The notes: generated by a model from the sequence alone, not told the origin. DNA of 64,000 nucleotides from Salipiger mucosus DSM 16094 (GCF_000442255.1 NZ_KE557273.1:862950-926949); one strand, 5' to 3'; counted from the stretch's first letter, positions 51,859 through 61,268 are shown. A program made the numbers and translations.

Positions 51859-51885
51859 GCTGCGTAACCACTCCGCCAACTCGCC
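51812..51885 (-). tRNA. tRNA-Cys (GCA)
   Basis: On the minus strand GGCGAGT pairs with ACTCGCC, followed by discriminator T and an encoded CCA. The anticodon loop TTGCAAA gives GCA, and the T arm has GGTTCGATTCC. The discriminator U is typical of tRNA-Cys. The 3' half coincides with attR. Confidence 0.93.
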
Positions 51886-52101
51886 AGAGTGCGGCATCTC
51901 TTAGGTTTCCTGTGAAGGATCGTCAAGCGGCTATCGTCACCGCGTGTGCGCAAGAAAGGGATGCAGCCTTCGGCCTGCTTGCGTTCTCCGGCAGGGCTGC
52001 CGTGACGGCATTTTCTTCTCATGGGAACGCGGCACAAGGGAACCGGGGCGATGCGGTTGCGTTATTATGCTGAACGCGCCGATTCTCACGGAGGACATGT
52101 C

Positions 52102-52476
52102 ATGGCCGAGACCGCTACCAAACCCCAATCGATCAACCCGGGCCCCGAAAATCCGGCGCCTGCTTCGTCGTCGGCGTCCCAGCATGACGTGGATGCGCTC
52201 AACGAGCAGATCGCGACCCTGCGCAAGGACATTTCCTCGCTGACCGAGCTTGTCGGCGACATCGGCATGCGTCGCGGTCGCGACGCCCGTGACCGCGTCG
52301 AGGCCAAGGCCCGCGAGGCGCGCGATATGGGCGAGGAAAGGCTGCGCGAGGCCGGAGAGCGCATCTCGGAGCTCGAAGGTGAGGCGCGTGGCAGCATCCG
52401 CGACAACCCGTTCCAGGCCATCGCCATCGCCGCCGCCGTCGGCTTTTTCGCCGGCTACATCGGCAGCCGGAGGTAA
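52102..52476 (+). CDS. DUF883 family membrane-anchored ribosome-binding-like protein
   Basis: 124 residues: a long amphipathic helix (RDRVEAKAREARDMGEERL) and a C-terminal membrane segment IAIAAAVGFFAGYIGSRR, the DUF883 (ElaB/YqjD) layout. E. coli relatives bind ribosomes at the inner membrane in stationary phase. The ATG at 52102 has GGAGG upstream and a TATTAT -10-like box precedes it. Followed by a holin-like gene. Confidence 0.85.
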   Translation: MAETATKPQSINPGPENPAPASSSASQHDVDALNEQIATLRKDISSLTELVGDIGMRRGRDARDRVEAKAREARDMGEERLREAGERISELEGEARGSIRDNPFQAIAIAAAVGFFAGYIGSRR

Positions 52477-52482
52477 TCACGG

Positions 52483-52803
52483 GTGCTTGCTGGACTTGAA
52501 GCGCGGCTGCGCGCGGGCCTGTCACGGGCCGCGCGCAACCTGCTGGGCGGCCTCTGCCTGATCGTGGCGGCCGTCTTTCTCAGTATGGCCGCATGGATGG
52601 CGATCGAGCCCGTCCACGGCACGATGGCTGCGGCCCTGTCCCTGGGCGGTGGGTACCTCGTCATGGGGCTTCTGTTCATTTTCATTCCGGTGCGCGCACG
52701 GCTTCCGGCCGTTCCCGTGTCCAACGGGTCCAGCGCCGCGAGCCTGATCGACGCCTTCCTCGCCGGACGCGCGGCGGGGCGAGCGATGCACCGCGAGGAT
52801 TGA
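52483..52803 (+). CDS. phage holin family / YqjE-like membrane protein
   Basis: 106 residues starting with GTG, six bases after the DUF883 gene. Two membrane helices (NLLGGLCLIVAAVFLSMAAW and LSLGGGYLVMGLLFIFIP) and a polar C-terminus. DUF883 genes are commonly followed by such small holin-like or YqjE proteins, which act at the inner membrane; the name holin does not imply lysis. Confidence 0.75.
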   Translation: MLAGLEARLRAGLSRAARNLLGGLCLIVAAVFLSMAAWMAIEPVHGTMAAALSLGGGYLVMGLLFIFIPVRARLPAVPVSNGSSAASLIDAFLAGRAAGRAMHRED

Positions 52804-52828
52804 CGGCGCTGGACGCGCGCTGATGAGG

Positions 52829-52855
52829 CGCCCCGTGGCATCCGGCCCCGGGGCG
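52829..52855 (+). terminator. possible terminator
   Basis: CGCCCCG (52829-52835) pairs with CGGGGCG (52849-52855), 26 bases after the holin-like gene. The following TTCCGATTAT is a weak T tract, so termination may be partial. Confidence 0.4.
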
Positions 52856-52942
52856 TTCCGATTATACGTTTGCGGACGTTGCCCCCCCGGAACAACTGTG
52901 GCACAACCTGTTCAGGATTATCTGAACGGACGAGTTTAGCGG

Positions 52943-53593
52943 ATGACCGACTTCGCGCAGCGCCGCCGCATGATGGTCGACACTCAGGTGCGACCCTCGG
53001 ATGTGACAAAATTCCCCATCATCGAAGCCATGCTGCGCATTCCGCGCGAGGTCTTCGTGCCCTCGGAAAAGGCCGAGGCCGCCTATGCCGGGCGCAACAT
53101 CGATCTCGGCGACAACCGCGTGGTGCTCGACCCGCGGACCTTCGCCAAGATGCTCGATGCGCTCGGTGTCGACCATGACGATCTCGTGCTAGATGTCGGA
53201 ACGGGCTACGGCTATTCCTCCGCCGTGATCGCCCGCATCGCACAGGCCGTCGTCGCCGTGGAAGAGGACGAGTCCTGGGCCTCCGACGCCGAGGCCTTGC
53301 TCTCGGAACATGCGGACAACGTCATCGTGCACCGCGGCCCGATCGCCGAGGGCGCGGCCGAGCACGGCCCCTACGACGCGATCATCGTCGAGGGCGGCGT
53401 CGAGGAGCTGCCCGACACCATCGGCGCGCAGGTGAAAGAGGGCGGGCGCATTGCCTGCCTCTTCGTCGAGGGCAACCTGGGCACGGTCCGCATCGGCTGG
53501 AAGAACGACGGACACATCACCTGGCGGTTCGCGTTCAACGCGTCTGCGCCGGTGCTGCCGGGATTCGAGACAACAGAAGAATTCGCGCTCTGA
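52943..53593 (+). CDS. protein-L-isoaspartate O-methyltransferase family protein
   Basis: 216 residues. The SAM-binding motif VLDVGTGYGYSSA is at about 80-92, with IIVEGGVEELP and the N-terminal MVDTQVRPSDVT motif common to the Pcm-like proteins of Rhodobacterales. Pcm repairs isoaspartyl residues; this subgroup may have another substrate. It lies just upstream of the TolC-like gene. Confidence 0.85.
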   Translation: MTDFAQRRRMMVDTQVRPSDVTKFPIIEAMLRIPREVFVPSEKAEAAYAGRNIDLGDNRVVLDPRTFAKMLDALGVDHDDLVLDVGTGYGYSSAVIARIAQAVVAVEEDESWASDAEALLSEHADNVIVHRGPIAEGAAEHGPYDAIIVEGGVEELPDTIGAQVKEGGRIACLFVEGNLGTVRIGWKNDGHITWRFAFNASAPVLPGFETTEEFAL

Positions 53594-53649
53594 ACCGGCC
53601 CGACAAGGGGCGCGGACAGGGGCACGAGGGGCACAAGGGGCAGAACAGG

Positions 53650-55050
53650 ATGCGCAAGGCGATTGTCGGAATGGTGGCGGGCGTCGGCCTCGCCCTCGGA
53701 GCGGTGGCCCCGGCCAGCGCCGAAACACTGGCGAGCGCGCTCGAGGGCGCCTACCGGACCAGCGGGCTTCTGGACCAGAACCGCGCGGTGTTGCGCGCCG
53801 CGGACGAGGACCTCGCACAGGCCGTCGCGGCGCTGCGGCCGGTGCTGTCATGGTCGGGAAGCGTGACCCGCTCCTTCGGCAAGACCCGGAACCCGATCAC
53901 CGAGGAATTCGTCGGCTCGGCGACCAACAGCGCCAACATTGGTTTGTCGGCGTCGATCCTTCTCTACTCCGGTGGCCGCCGCATCCTTCGCTTCAACGCC
54001 GCCAAGGAATCCATCCTCGCTGCGCGGGCATCGCTCGTGGCCGTCGAACAGCAGGTCCTGCTGCGCGCGGTCGAAGCCTTCATGGACGTCCGCGAGGCGG
54101 TCGAGACCGTCGCGCTTCGCCGCAACAACGTGCGTGTCATCCAGGAAGAACTGCGGGCCGCCCGCGACCGCTTCGAGGTCGGCGAAGTCACGCGTACCGA
54201 CGTCGCCGCCGCCGAGGCCCGGCTCGCCGAAGCGCGCAGCCTGCTTGCCACCGCCGAAGGCACGCTCGAGGTGGCGCGCGCCGAGTACGAGGCCGCGATC
54301 GGCCGGGCGCCAGGCGACCTCGTGCCGCCGGCCTCGGATCCGCGTTTGCCGGGCACCGTGCAGGAGGCGCAGGTCATCGCACGTCGCAATCACCCCTCGC
54401 TGGAGCAGCTCCAGCACCAGGTGACCGTGGCCGAACTGGCGATCGAGATTGCCGAGGCGGCGATGAAGCCGTCGCTTTCGCTGAGCACCGGCTATTCCTT
54501 CAACGAGACCTTCGACAGCGCCGCCGGCGAGCGCGGCGGTTCGATCTCGCTCAATGCCGAGGGTCCGATCTACCAGGGCGGCGAGCTGAGCTCGCTCGTG
54601 CGGCAGGCAATGGCCAACCGGGACCAGGTCCGCGCGCAGCTCTACGAGGCAGTCCGCTCGATCGAGCAGAACGTGGCCAATGCCTACGCGCAGCTGCGCG
54701 TGTCGCGGGCCTCGCTCGCGGCGACCGACGAACAGGTCCGAGCGGCGACCGTCGCCTTCCGCGGCGTGCGCGAAGAGGCCACGCTGGGCGCGCGCACGAC
54801 CCTCGATGTGCTCGACGCCGAGCAGGAGCTGCTCGACGCGCGTGCCACGCGCATCACCGCCCAGGTGAACGAGACCGTGGCGGCCTATGCCGTGCTCTCC
54901 TCGGTCGGCCGGCTGACGGCGGATGCGCTGCAGCTGAACGTGCCGCGCTACGACCCCGAGGAATATTACGACCTGGTCAAGACCGCGCCGACGCTGTCGC
55001 AGCAGGGCGAAGACCTCGACCGTGTCCTTCGTGCGCTTGGAAAAGAGTAG
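53650..55050 (+). CDS. tolC: TolC family outer membrane protein
   Basis: 466 residues with a signal peptide likely cut after ASA (residue 24). Two TolC repeats are seen: LDQNRAVLRAADEDLAQAVA... and VTVAELAIEIAEAAMKPSLS, with GRAPGDLVPP at their junction. It forms the outer-membrane channel for type I secretion or efflux. A stretch of short GGGGCA-type tandem repeats precedes the start. Confidence 0.93.
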   Translation: MRKAIVGMVAGVGLALGAVAPASAETLASALEGAYRTSGLLDQNRAVLRAADEDLAQAVAALRPVLSWSGSVTRSFGKTRNPITEEFVGSATNSANIGLSASILLYSGGRRILRFNAAKESILAARASLVAVEQQVLLRAVEAFMDVREAVETVALRRNNVRVIQEELRAARDRFEVGEVTRTDVAAAEARLAEARSLLATAEGTLEVARAEYEAAIGRAPGDLVPPASDPRLPGTVQEAQVIARRNHPSLEQLQHQVTVAELAIEIAEAAMKPSLSLSTGYSFNETFDSAAGERGGSISLNAEGPIYQGGELSSLVRQAMANRDQVRAQLYEAVRSIEQNVANAYAQLRVSRASLAATDEQVRAATVAFRGVREEATLGARTTLDVLDAEQELLDARATRITAQVNETVAAYAVLSSVGRLTADALQLNVPRYDPEEYYDLVKTAPTLSQQGEDLDRVLRALGKE

Positions 55051-55120
55051 GGTTGTCGGCATCTGTTGTTTGACACGCCGCGTCGGGCTACACTTTTACC
55101 GAGGCAAGAGCGGTAGATAG

Positions 55121-56176
55121 ATGTCCGACCCCGTCACCAATGTGGAAATTGAGGACGTCCTGTCGTCGATCAGGCGGCTGGTCTCCGATGATGCTCGTCC
55201 CCGGTCCGAGGACCCGGCGCCGAAGCCCGCTGCGCGGCCGGACCGCCCGGATCGCCCGGACCGCTTGGTGCTGACCCCGGCGCAGCGGGTCCCCGAGCCC
55301 GAAGTCGCGCCCTCGGAAGAGCCGGCAGATGATGGTCAAGGGCGCGCGTCGAAAGCATCCGATGCCGAGCCCCTCGTGCTAGGCGGCGCCGAAGCGGTTA
55401 ATGAGACCGCCGAAGATGCTTCTCCCAAGCCCGACGCGGACCCCGACGGAGGTTCGGGTGCGGCTGCGCTCGAGTCCTCTTCGCTGAAGCGTCTGGTGGG
55501 CGATGAAGTAACCCGCGTGCTTGCTGAGGAGGTCGCCGAACGCGCCAACGAGGCATTGTCCGAGGATCCCGAGGCGCTGGACGTATCCGATGCGCATGAC
55601 TGGTTCGACTTCGAGCCTGATAGTCAGACCGCTGCCCCGCAGACTCCGGAGAGAGCCGACAGCGCTTCCGAATCGTCCGGCGAGCCGAAGCAGGTTGGCC
55701 AGGACAGCGCAGAAGATCAGGAGATCACGTTCACCGATCCGGACCGCGACGCCCTCAATCGCAAGATCGCCGTGCTTGAGGCGCTCATTGCGCGCAAGGG
55801 CGACGACGTCGGGGATGACATCGAAGAGGTTGAGAAGGGGGCTCGTGCGGCTTTCGTGCACCGGGCGCCAGAGCCGCTCGGCGGTGACGCCTCTTCGGAT
55901 GTTGCTGCCGATGGGGACGAGGAGACAGAGGCTTCAGGCATTGCCAAGGCGGCCGTGCCGCTCCGCCGCTCCCGCGACATCCAGCATCAGGATATGCCCG
56001 CCATCCACGAGGCCAAACTTCCGGCCGCCATGGACGAGGACATGCTGCGCGACCTGGTATCCGAGACCGTGCGCCAGGAACTGCACGGGGCGCTCGGAGA
56101 GCGCATCACGCGCAACGTGCGCAAGCTGGTGCGCCGAGAGATCCATCGCATCCTGATGAGCCAGGAATTCGACTGA
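55121..56176 (+). CDS. DUF2497 (PopZ-like) polar organiser family protein
   Basis: 351 residues. The N-terminal helix VEIEDVLSSIRRLVSDD and the C-terminal DEDMLRDLVSETVRQELHG...LVRREIHRIL match the DUF2497/PopZ layout, with a long acidic, low-complexity middle that is expected to be disordered. PopZ forms a polar matrix in alphaproteobacteria; that role here is inferred. 70 bases after the TolC gene. Confidence 0.75.
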   Translation: MSDPVTNVEIEDVLSSIRRLVSDDARPRSEDPAPKPAARPDRPDRPDRLVLTPAQRVPEPEVAPSEEPADDGQGRASKASDAEPLVLGGAEAVNETAEDASPKPDADPDGGSGAAALESSSLKRLVGDEVTRVLAEEVAERANEALSEDPEALDVSDAHDWFDFEPDSQTAAPQTPERADSASESSGEPKQVGQDSAEDQEITFTDPDRDALNRKIAVLEALIARKGDDVGDDIEEVEKGARAAFVHRAPEPLGGDASSDVAADGDEETEASGIAKAAVPLRRSRDIQHQDMPAIHEAKLPAAMDEDMLRDLVSETVRQELHGALGERITRNVRKLVRREIHRILMSQEFD

Positions 56177-56208
56177 ACCCCGCTTCGGAAGATACGACCT
56201 GCAAAAAC

Positions 56209-56240
56209 CTAAGGCGCGCCCCCGGAGGGGCGCGCCTTAG
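56209..56240. terminator. perfect 14-bp bidirectional terminator
   Basis: CTAAGGCGCGCCCC (56209-56222) and GGGGCGCGCCTTAG (56227-56240) form a perfect stem with a four-base loop between convergent genes. On the minus strand the stem is followed by GTTTTT, suited to ending the 56286-56615 transcript. Confidence 0.85.
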
Positions 56241-56285
56241 ATGTCCGGATCGTACTGAAACAGATAGGCCGCTGCCGGGCCGAGA

Positions 56286-56615
56286 TCAGGCTGCTTCGGC
56301 GTGACCTGCAGCAACGGCGGCGTTGCGACGCTCGCTCTCTTCGCGCGACAGCGCGACCGAGGTGCGCACGCCCTTCGACACGAATTCCATGAGGCCGGTC
56401 ACCACACGTTCGTTCGGGTCGATTCCCGCGCAGGACAGGACCTCGCGCCCATCGCGCGAGCGGGCCCACCGGGCGATCTGTTCGGGGCCATTGCCGTATT
56501 TCTTGTCGTCGGCAATCGCGTCGTCGAGCGCAGCCAGCACCACGGCGGCAAACAGCTTGCGCGCGCGGTTCCCCTGTTCGGAGTTGAAGGCTGTGCTGTC
56601 CACGGTGTCTCTCAT
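56286..56615 (-). CDS. DUF6280-type small conserved protein
   Basis: 109 residues with the segments NRARKLFAAVVLAALDDAIAD and EQIARWARSRDGREVLSCAG, which I recall as highly conserved in Rhodobacterales. All-helical, no catalytic motif. Its function is unknown. The 56616-56831 gap, shared with efp, should hold divergent promoters. Confidence 0.7.
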   Translation of the reverse strand: MRDTVDSTAFNSEQGNRARKLFAAVVLAALDDAIADDKKYGNGPEQIARWARSRDGREVLSCAGIDPNERVVTGLMEFVSKGVRTSVALSREESERRNAAVAAGHAEAA

Positions 56616-56831
56616 GTTTCGACCTTTGATTTTTGCTCTTGTCTTTCCCGTCGTGAGGCGCGTTATGGACTATTCAGTTCGATTCGGATACAGCCCAATC
56701 GCATGGCTAACTTGCGCCTGATGCATGGCTCGCGGTGCTGGCAACACGATATCCGCCGCCTTGCACCGGGAAGACCGACCAGATATAGGGTGCGCCGAAC
56801 AAGCGTCAACCTGCCGTCAAGGTAACTCCTC

Positions 56832-57395
56832 ATGCCCAAGATCAACGGGAACGAAATTCGCCCCGGCAACGTCCTCGAGCACAACGGCGGCCTCTGGGCC
56901 GCGGTGAAGGTCGAACACGTCAAGCCCGGCAAGGGCGGCGCCTTTGCCCAGGTCGAGCTGCGCAACCTGCGCAACGGCTCCAAGCTGAACGAGCGCTTCC
57001 GCTCCGCCGACAAGGTGGAACGCGTGCGGCTCGAGCAGCGCGACATGCAGTTCCTCTTCGAAAGCGATGGCCTGCTGACCTTCATGGACACCGAGACCTA
57101 CGATCAGGTCACGCTGCCGGCCGAGATCCTCGGCGACCGGCGCCCGTTCCTCCAGGATGGCATGACCATCCAGGTCGAGTTCTACGAATCCGAGGCGCTG
57201 AACGCCACGCTGCCGCAGAAGGTGACCTGCCGCATCGCCGAGACCGAGCCGGTGGTGAAGGGGCAGACCGCCGCCAACAGCTTCAAGCCCGCCGTTCTGG
57301 ATAACGGCGTGCGGATTTCGGTGCCGCCCTTCGTCGGGCAGGACGAGGACATCGTCGTGAACACCGAGACCATGGAGTATGCCGAGCGCGCCTGA
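56832..57395 (+). CDS. efp: elongation factor P
   Basis: 187 residues with the three EF-P domains: the KOW-like domain containing K34 in VKPGKGGAF (the tip residue that contacts the peptidyl-tRNA), the OB domain and the C-terminal domain ending [20 protein letters not shown] rescues ribosomes stalled at polyproline. An AAGGTAACT ribosome site precedes ATG 56832. Confidence 0.97.
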   Translation: MPKINGNEIRPGNVLEHNGGLWAAVKVEHVKPGKGGAFAQVELRNLRNGSKLNERFRSADKVERVRLEQRDMQFLFESDGLLTFMDTETYDQVTLPAEILGDRRPFLQDGMTIQVEFYESEALNATLPQKVTCRIAETEPVVKGQTAANSFKPAVLDNGVRISVPPFVGQDEDIVVNTETMEYAERA

Positions 57396-57452
57396 CACGG
57401 GGCTCGCGCGCATATCCCCCGCAATCGGCCGGGGGCGCGCCATGAACAGATC

Positions 57453-57486
57453 GAAAGGGCCTCCGGCAAACGCCTGGAGGCCTTTT
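57453..57486 (+). terminator. efp terminator whose right arm contains a ribosome site
   Basis: AAAGGGCCTCCGGC and GCCTGGAGGCCTTTT pair around AAAC with small bulges, followed by TTTTC. The right arm holds GGAGG (57476-57480), seven bases before the ATG of the downstream gene. Confidence 0.8.
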
Positions 57487-57487
57487 C

Positions 57488-57835
57488 ATGATCGTGACCT
57501 GTACCGAAGATGATCTTCCCGACCTTGCCCGGATGTTGCGGCCGGCCGCCGACAGGCTGCCGGGGCAGGTTTGCGGCATGACCGAGCCGGGCGCGCTGTG
57601 CGACGTGCTGTCGTGCGAGATGCGTGGTGGCGCCCGTGTGCTGGGCTACCGCGCCGGCGGGGCGCTGCGCGGCTGCCTCATCGCCTGGCCCCGGGAGGCG
57701 GTCGATGTCCTCGCGGGGCGCCACTACGTCTGGGTGGCACCGACCTGGCGCCATCGCGGCATCGCGCGCCGCCTGGTCGCGGCCTGCGAGCCTGTCCCGC
57801 GCGCCGGGCTCCCGAAAGAGCGGGCGCGCGGGTGA
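57488..57835 (+). CDS. short GNAT acetyltransferase-like protein
   Basis: 115 residues. The GNAT core is seen as HYVWVAPTWRHRGIARRLVAA (the acetyl-CoA loop RHRGIA), but the usual final strand and helix are missing; the chain ends soon after in a non-matching basic tail (VPRAGLPKERARG). It may be a truncated or decayed GNAT enzyme. Its ribosome site is in the hairpin of the efp terminator. Confidence 0.55.
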   Translation: MIVTCTEDDLPDLARMLRPAADRLPGQVCGMTEPGALCDVLSCEMRGGARVLGYRAGGALRGCLIAWPREAVDVLAGRHYVWVAPTWRHRGIARRLVAACEPVPRAGLPKERARG

Positions 57836-57866
57836 GGGCGCAAATTCTCTTCGAAGGAACCTGCGC

Positions 57867-58664
57867 CTAGACGCCGGCCGCGTCCAGCATCCGGGTGACC
57901 ATGCCGCGATAGCCATCGCCGAAGAGCCGCAGGTGCACGAGTGCCGGGAACAGCTGGTACACCGGTCGCCTGTCTTCGCGCTGCGGGTCCGTTTCCCCGT
58001 AGCTCTGCCAGAAGGCGGCCGGCGGATTGCCGAAGAGCTCGAGCATCGCCAGGTCCACCTCGGCATGACCGTGGTAGCAGGCCGGGTCGATCATCCAGGC
58101 CTTGGCCCGTCCGAAGAGCGCGTTGCCGGTCCAGAGATCGCCGTGCAGCAGCGCGGCCTCGGGTTGTGCGGGCAGACGCTCGGTCAGCGTGTCGGCCAGC
58201 CTTTCGACGCGCGACGCGAGGTCTGCGGGCAGGTCCGGGAGGAAGGGGCGCAGCCGCGCCTCGGCCCAGAACTCGCACCAGTCGTCGCGCGGGGAATTGC
58301 GCAGGGGCAGGGGGCCGAAGGCATAGTCCTCGGGCCAGCCATAGTCTGCGCCGCCCGTGCCGTGCAGTCCCCGCAGACCCTCGCCCAGCTTGCGCCAGCC
58401 CTCCTCCGAGGGGCCGATGTCCTCGAGCCACTCGAGGCAGAGCAGGTCGTCGACCTGGTGCAGCACCTCGGGGACGGGCGCCCCGGCCAGCGCCATGGCC
58501 TTGAGCATGCGCGCCTCGACGTCAACCACCGGGCCGCGCTTCACGGCCATGATCCGGCCGTTCTCGAGCTCGACGCGGGCGACCTCGGACAGATCGCCGC
58601 CGTGAACCGGCTGAACCGAGGCCACCTTGACGCCGAACTGGTCTCCGACGCGCTCCAGCCTCAT
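57867..58664 (-). CDS. fructosamine kinase family protein
   Basis: 265 residues with the APH-like kinase motifs: VKRGPVVDVEARML (lysine of the ATP site), HGDLWTGNALF (catalytic loop) and MIDPACYHGHAEVDLAML (metal-binding Asp). It phosphorylates ketoamine adducts on proteins or small molecules for their removal. Its start overlaps the ygfZ stop by ATGA. Confidence 0.9.
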   Translation of the reverse strand: MRLERVGDQFGVKVASVQPVHGGDLSEVARVELENGRIMAVKRGPVVDVEARMLKAMALAGAPVPEVLHQVDDLLCLEWLEDIGPSEEGWRKLGEGLRGLHGTGGADYGWPEDYAFGPLPLRNSPRDDWCEFWAEARLRPFLPDLPADLASRVERLADTLTERLPAQPEAALLHGDLWTGNALFGRAKAWMIDPACYHGHAEVDLAMLELFGNPPAAFWQSYGETDPQREDRRPVYQLFPALVHLRLFGDGYRGMVTRMLDAAGV

Positions 58665-59395
58665 GGCACATACCGCACGGTGGCGTCCCCTGCGGTCATG
58701 TCGCCCTTGGCGCGGTCGAAGCGGAGGTAGGCGATGCCCTGGCCGCCCGCCTGCGTGTAGAGCCTGCCCGCGACCTTCTCGCCGGCCATGATCTCGGTGC
58801 CGACGGGCGCCTCGCCTGCGACCTCGACCCGGGCGAGCCCCTTGCGCAGTTCGGTCTTGTGTTTCATCCGCGCCGTCACCTCCTGGCCGACGTAGCAGCC
58901 CTTGCGGAAATCGACGCCGTTCAGCCGCTCGAAGCCGGCCTCGAGGATGAAGGTGTCGGGCGTCAGCTCTACGCCGGTCTGGGGCACGCAGGCCTCGACC
59001 CGCAGCGCGTCCCAGTCGGCGGGTTCGGACGGCCGTCCGTCGTAGGCGCGCCAGCCCATGCGCGGGTCGCGCGGATCGTCCCAGGCGCCCTCGGGCGCGG
59101 CGCCGGGGCCGCGTGCCACGACGATGTCCGTCTCCTCGATCTCGACCTGCGAGCGCAGCTTGTACATGGTCAGTGCGCGCAGCAGGTCGTCGGCGACGGG
59201 CTCTGCCACGTCGACCAGCACGGCCTCGCCCTCGGGCACCAGGAAGAAATCCGCGCGGTACTTGCCCTGCGCCGTGAGCAGCGCCGTGTAGACCGGCCCC
59301 TCGGGGAGGCGGGTCACGTCGTTGGTCACCAGTCCTTGCAGGAAGTGAATCGTTTCGGGCCCGCTCACGCGGAACACCCTGCGATCGTCTGTCAT
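58661..59395 (-). CDS. ygfZ: folate-binding protein YgfZ
   Basis: 244 residues. The hallmark RKGCYVGQEV is near residues 170-180, and the N-terminal domain has HFLQGLVTNDV. YgfZ (IBA57-like) assists iron-sulfur cluster enzymes and binds folate. ATG 59395 was chosen because GGAGG lies just upstream; longer starts overlap unrelated sequence. The 59396-59492 gap separates it from the ABC exporter. Confidence 0.93.
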   Translation of the reverse strand: MTDDRRVFRVSGPETIHFLQGLVTNDVTRLPEGPVYTALLTAQGKYRADFFLVPEGEAVLVDVAEPVADDLLRALTMYKLRSQVEIEETDIVVARGPGAAPEGAWDDPRDPRMGWRAYDGRPSEPADWDALRVEACVPQTGVELTPDTFILEAGFERLNGVDFRKGCYVGQEVTARMKHKTELRKGLARVEVAGEAPVGTEIMAGEKVAGRLYTQAGGQGIAYLRFDRAKGDMTAGDATVRYVP

Positions 59396-59492
59396 TCTGC
59401 CCTCCGTTCGCTTACCGGCGATATAGTCGTCACGGTCGCGGCATGACAGGGGGAATGCGCGGCGCGGCGAGGGATCGCCGCCCGCATCGCCG

Positions 59493-61268
59493 TCAGTCCC
59501 GCGCGCCGGGCGCCGCCGCGCCAGCGCTTTCGAACTGCATCGCGTGCAGCTCGGCATAGGCTCCGCCACGCGCCAGCAACTCGTCGTGCGTGCCGTCCTC
59601 GACGACGCGCCCGGCGTCCATCACCACGATCTTGTCGGCGTGCCGCACGGTCGAGAGCCGGTGCGCGATGACCAGCGTGGTGCGGCCCTCCGCGAGGCGG
59701 TCCAGTGCTTCCTGCACCACGGCTTCCGAGGCCACGTCGAGCGCCGAGGTTGCCTCGTCGAGCAGCAGGATCGGGGTGTCGCGCAGGATCGCGCGGGCGA
59801 TGGCCACCCGCTGCCGCTGCCCGCCCGAAAGGTTCGAGCCGCGCGGTCCAACGGGGCTTTCGAGCCCGGCCTCGAGCCGGGGCAGGAAGTCGGCCACATG
59901 CGCGGCCTTAAGCACCTCCTGAAGGCGGTCCTCGCCGACGTCGGTGCGCCCTAGCAGGATATTTTCGCGCAGCGTCTCGTCGAAGAGCAACGCCTCCTGG
60001 CTCACCACCGAGAAGAGCGCGCGCAGCTCGGCGAGCCGCATCCGTTCCACGCGCTGCCCGCCGATCGTCACCGCGCCTGACTCGGCGTCGACGAGGCGTG
60101 TCAGCACATTGAAGACCGTCGACTTGCCCGCGCCCGAGGCGCCCACCAGGGCCGTGGTCTTGCCCGCCTCGGCGACAAAGGAGGCGCCGCGTAGCACCGG
60201 TGCGTCGCCGTAGGCCAGCTGCACGTCGCTCAGCACGATCTCCGGCACGCCTTCGGGCGCCGCGACCGGCGCCTCGGGGTCGCGCAGTCCGGGAACGCGG
60301 TCGAGCAGCTCCTTGATGCGCTCCAGCGAGGCCGCGGCGATCTGCCAGTTGCCGCTCACCGCGCCCAGCCGGCGCAGCGGCTCGAAGGCCAGGCCGATGG
60401 CGGTGAAGAAGGCCATGAAATCGCCGACGGTCTTTTCGCCGGACAGGATCTCGCCGCCGCCGTAGAGCAGCACGCCCATGAAGCCGACGCCCGACATGAT
60501 GTCGATGAGACCGGGGATCGAGGCCTGTCCCATGGCCGCGCGCACCTCGGTATGGATGCGATCATCCGTCAGCCGGCGGTAGCGCTTCGACTGGTAGTCC
60601 TCGAGCCGGTTCAGCTTGACCGGCACGATGCCGTGAAAGACCTCGTTGAGCCGGGTCGAGAGCTGCGCCGCGATATCGCGCGCCGCCCGCGCGTTGCCGC
60701 GCACGAAACGCTGCAGCACGATGGCCGGGGCCACCAGCAGCGGGGCGCCCACAAGCGCCACCAGCGTCCAGCGCCAGTCGATCCCCATCGCGACCGCGAA
60801 GAGCGAGATCAGCGCGATCACGTCGCGCCCCGCGCCCGTGATGATGATGCGCCAGACCTTGTTGACGCTGTCCACGTCGCCCTCGACCCGCTGCATCAGG
60901 TAGCCCGGGCCGTGCGACTGGTGAAAGGCACCCTCGAGCGTCATCAGGTGCGACAGCAGGTCGTTGCGGATGTCGCCCACACTCATCTGCGACACGCGCG
61001 TGAGCAGCACCTTCTGCGCGATGCTGGCCAGTGCCCGGATCAGGAAGATGCTGAAGAAGGCCAGCCCGACCCAGACCAGGGCGTCGCCGCTGCCGCCCAC
61101 GAAAACCTCGTCGAACATCGGCTTCATCATGTAGCTGAGAAAGCCGAACATCGCGCCCTCGATGGACATGAAGATCAGCGCGAGCGTCAGCAGCCCCCGG
61201 TAGGGCCAGAGGTAGGTCCACCAGAGCCAGGCAAAGAGCCCGCGGGCGTTATCGGGCGCGTCGCTCAC
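59493..61268 (-). CDS. ABC exporter, MsbA-like (transmembrane + ATPase)
   Basis: 591 residues starting with GTG. The transmembrane half has six hydrophobic helices (MSIEGAMFGFLSYMMKPMFD...), and the ATPase has GASGAGKST (Walker A), LSGGQRQR (signature) and LLLDEATSALD (Walker B). Likely exports lipid or a hydrophobic compound; by sequence type closest to MsbA/multidrug exporters. Start overlaps the phosphatase stop by four bases (GTGA). Confidence 0.92.
   Translation of the reverse strand: MSDAPDNARGLFAWLWWTYLWPYRGLLTLALIFMSIEGAMFGFLSYMMKPMFDEVFVGGSGDALVWVGLAFFSIFLIRALASIAQKVLLTRVSQMSVGDIRNDLLSHLMTLEGAFHQSHGPGYLMQRVEGDVDSVNKVWRIIITGAGRDVIALISLFAVAMGIDWRWTLVALVGAPLLVAPAIVLQRFVRGNARAARDIAAQLSTRLNEVFHGIVPVKLNRLEDYQSKRYRRLTDDRIHTEVRAAMGQASIPGLIDIMSGVGFMGVLLYGGGEILSGEKTVGDFMAFFTAIGLAFEPLRRLGAVSGNWQIAAASLERIKELLDRVPGLRDPEAPVAAPEGVPEIVLSDVQLAYGDAPVLRGASFVAEAGKTTALVGASGAGKSTVFNVLTRLVDAESGAVTIGGQRVERMRLAELRALFSVVSQEALLFDETLRENILLGRTDVGEDRLQEVLKAAHVADFLPRLEAGLESPVGPRGSNLSGGQRQRVAIARAILRDTPILLLDEATSALDVASEAVVQEALDRLAEGRTTLVIAHRLSTVRHADKIVVMDAGRVVEDGTHDELLARGGAYAELHAMQFESAGAAAPGARD

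Noticed and set aside
53600-53645. Short tandem GGGGCA-type repeats before tolC
   Set aside because: Only three to four imperfect copies in a G-rich leader; too weak to call a functional repeat.
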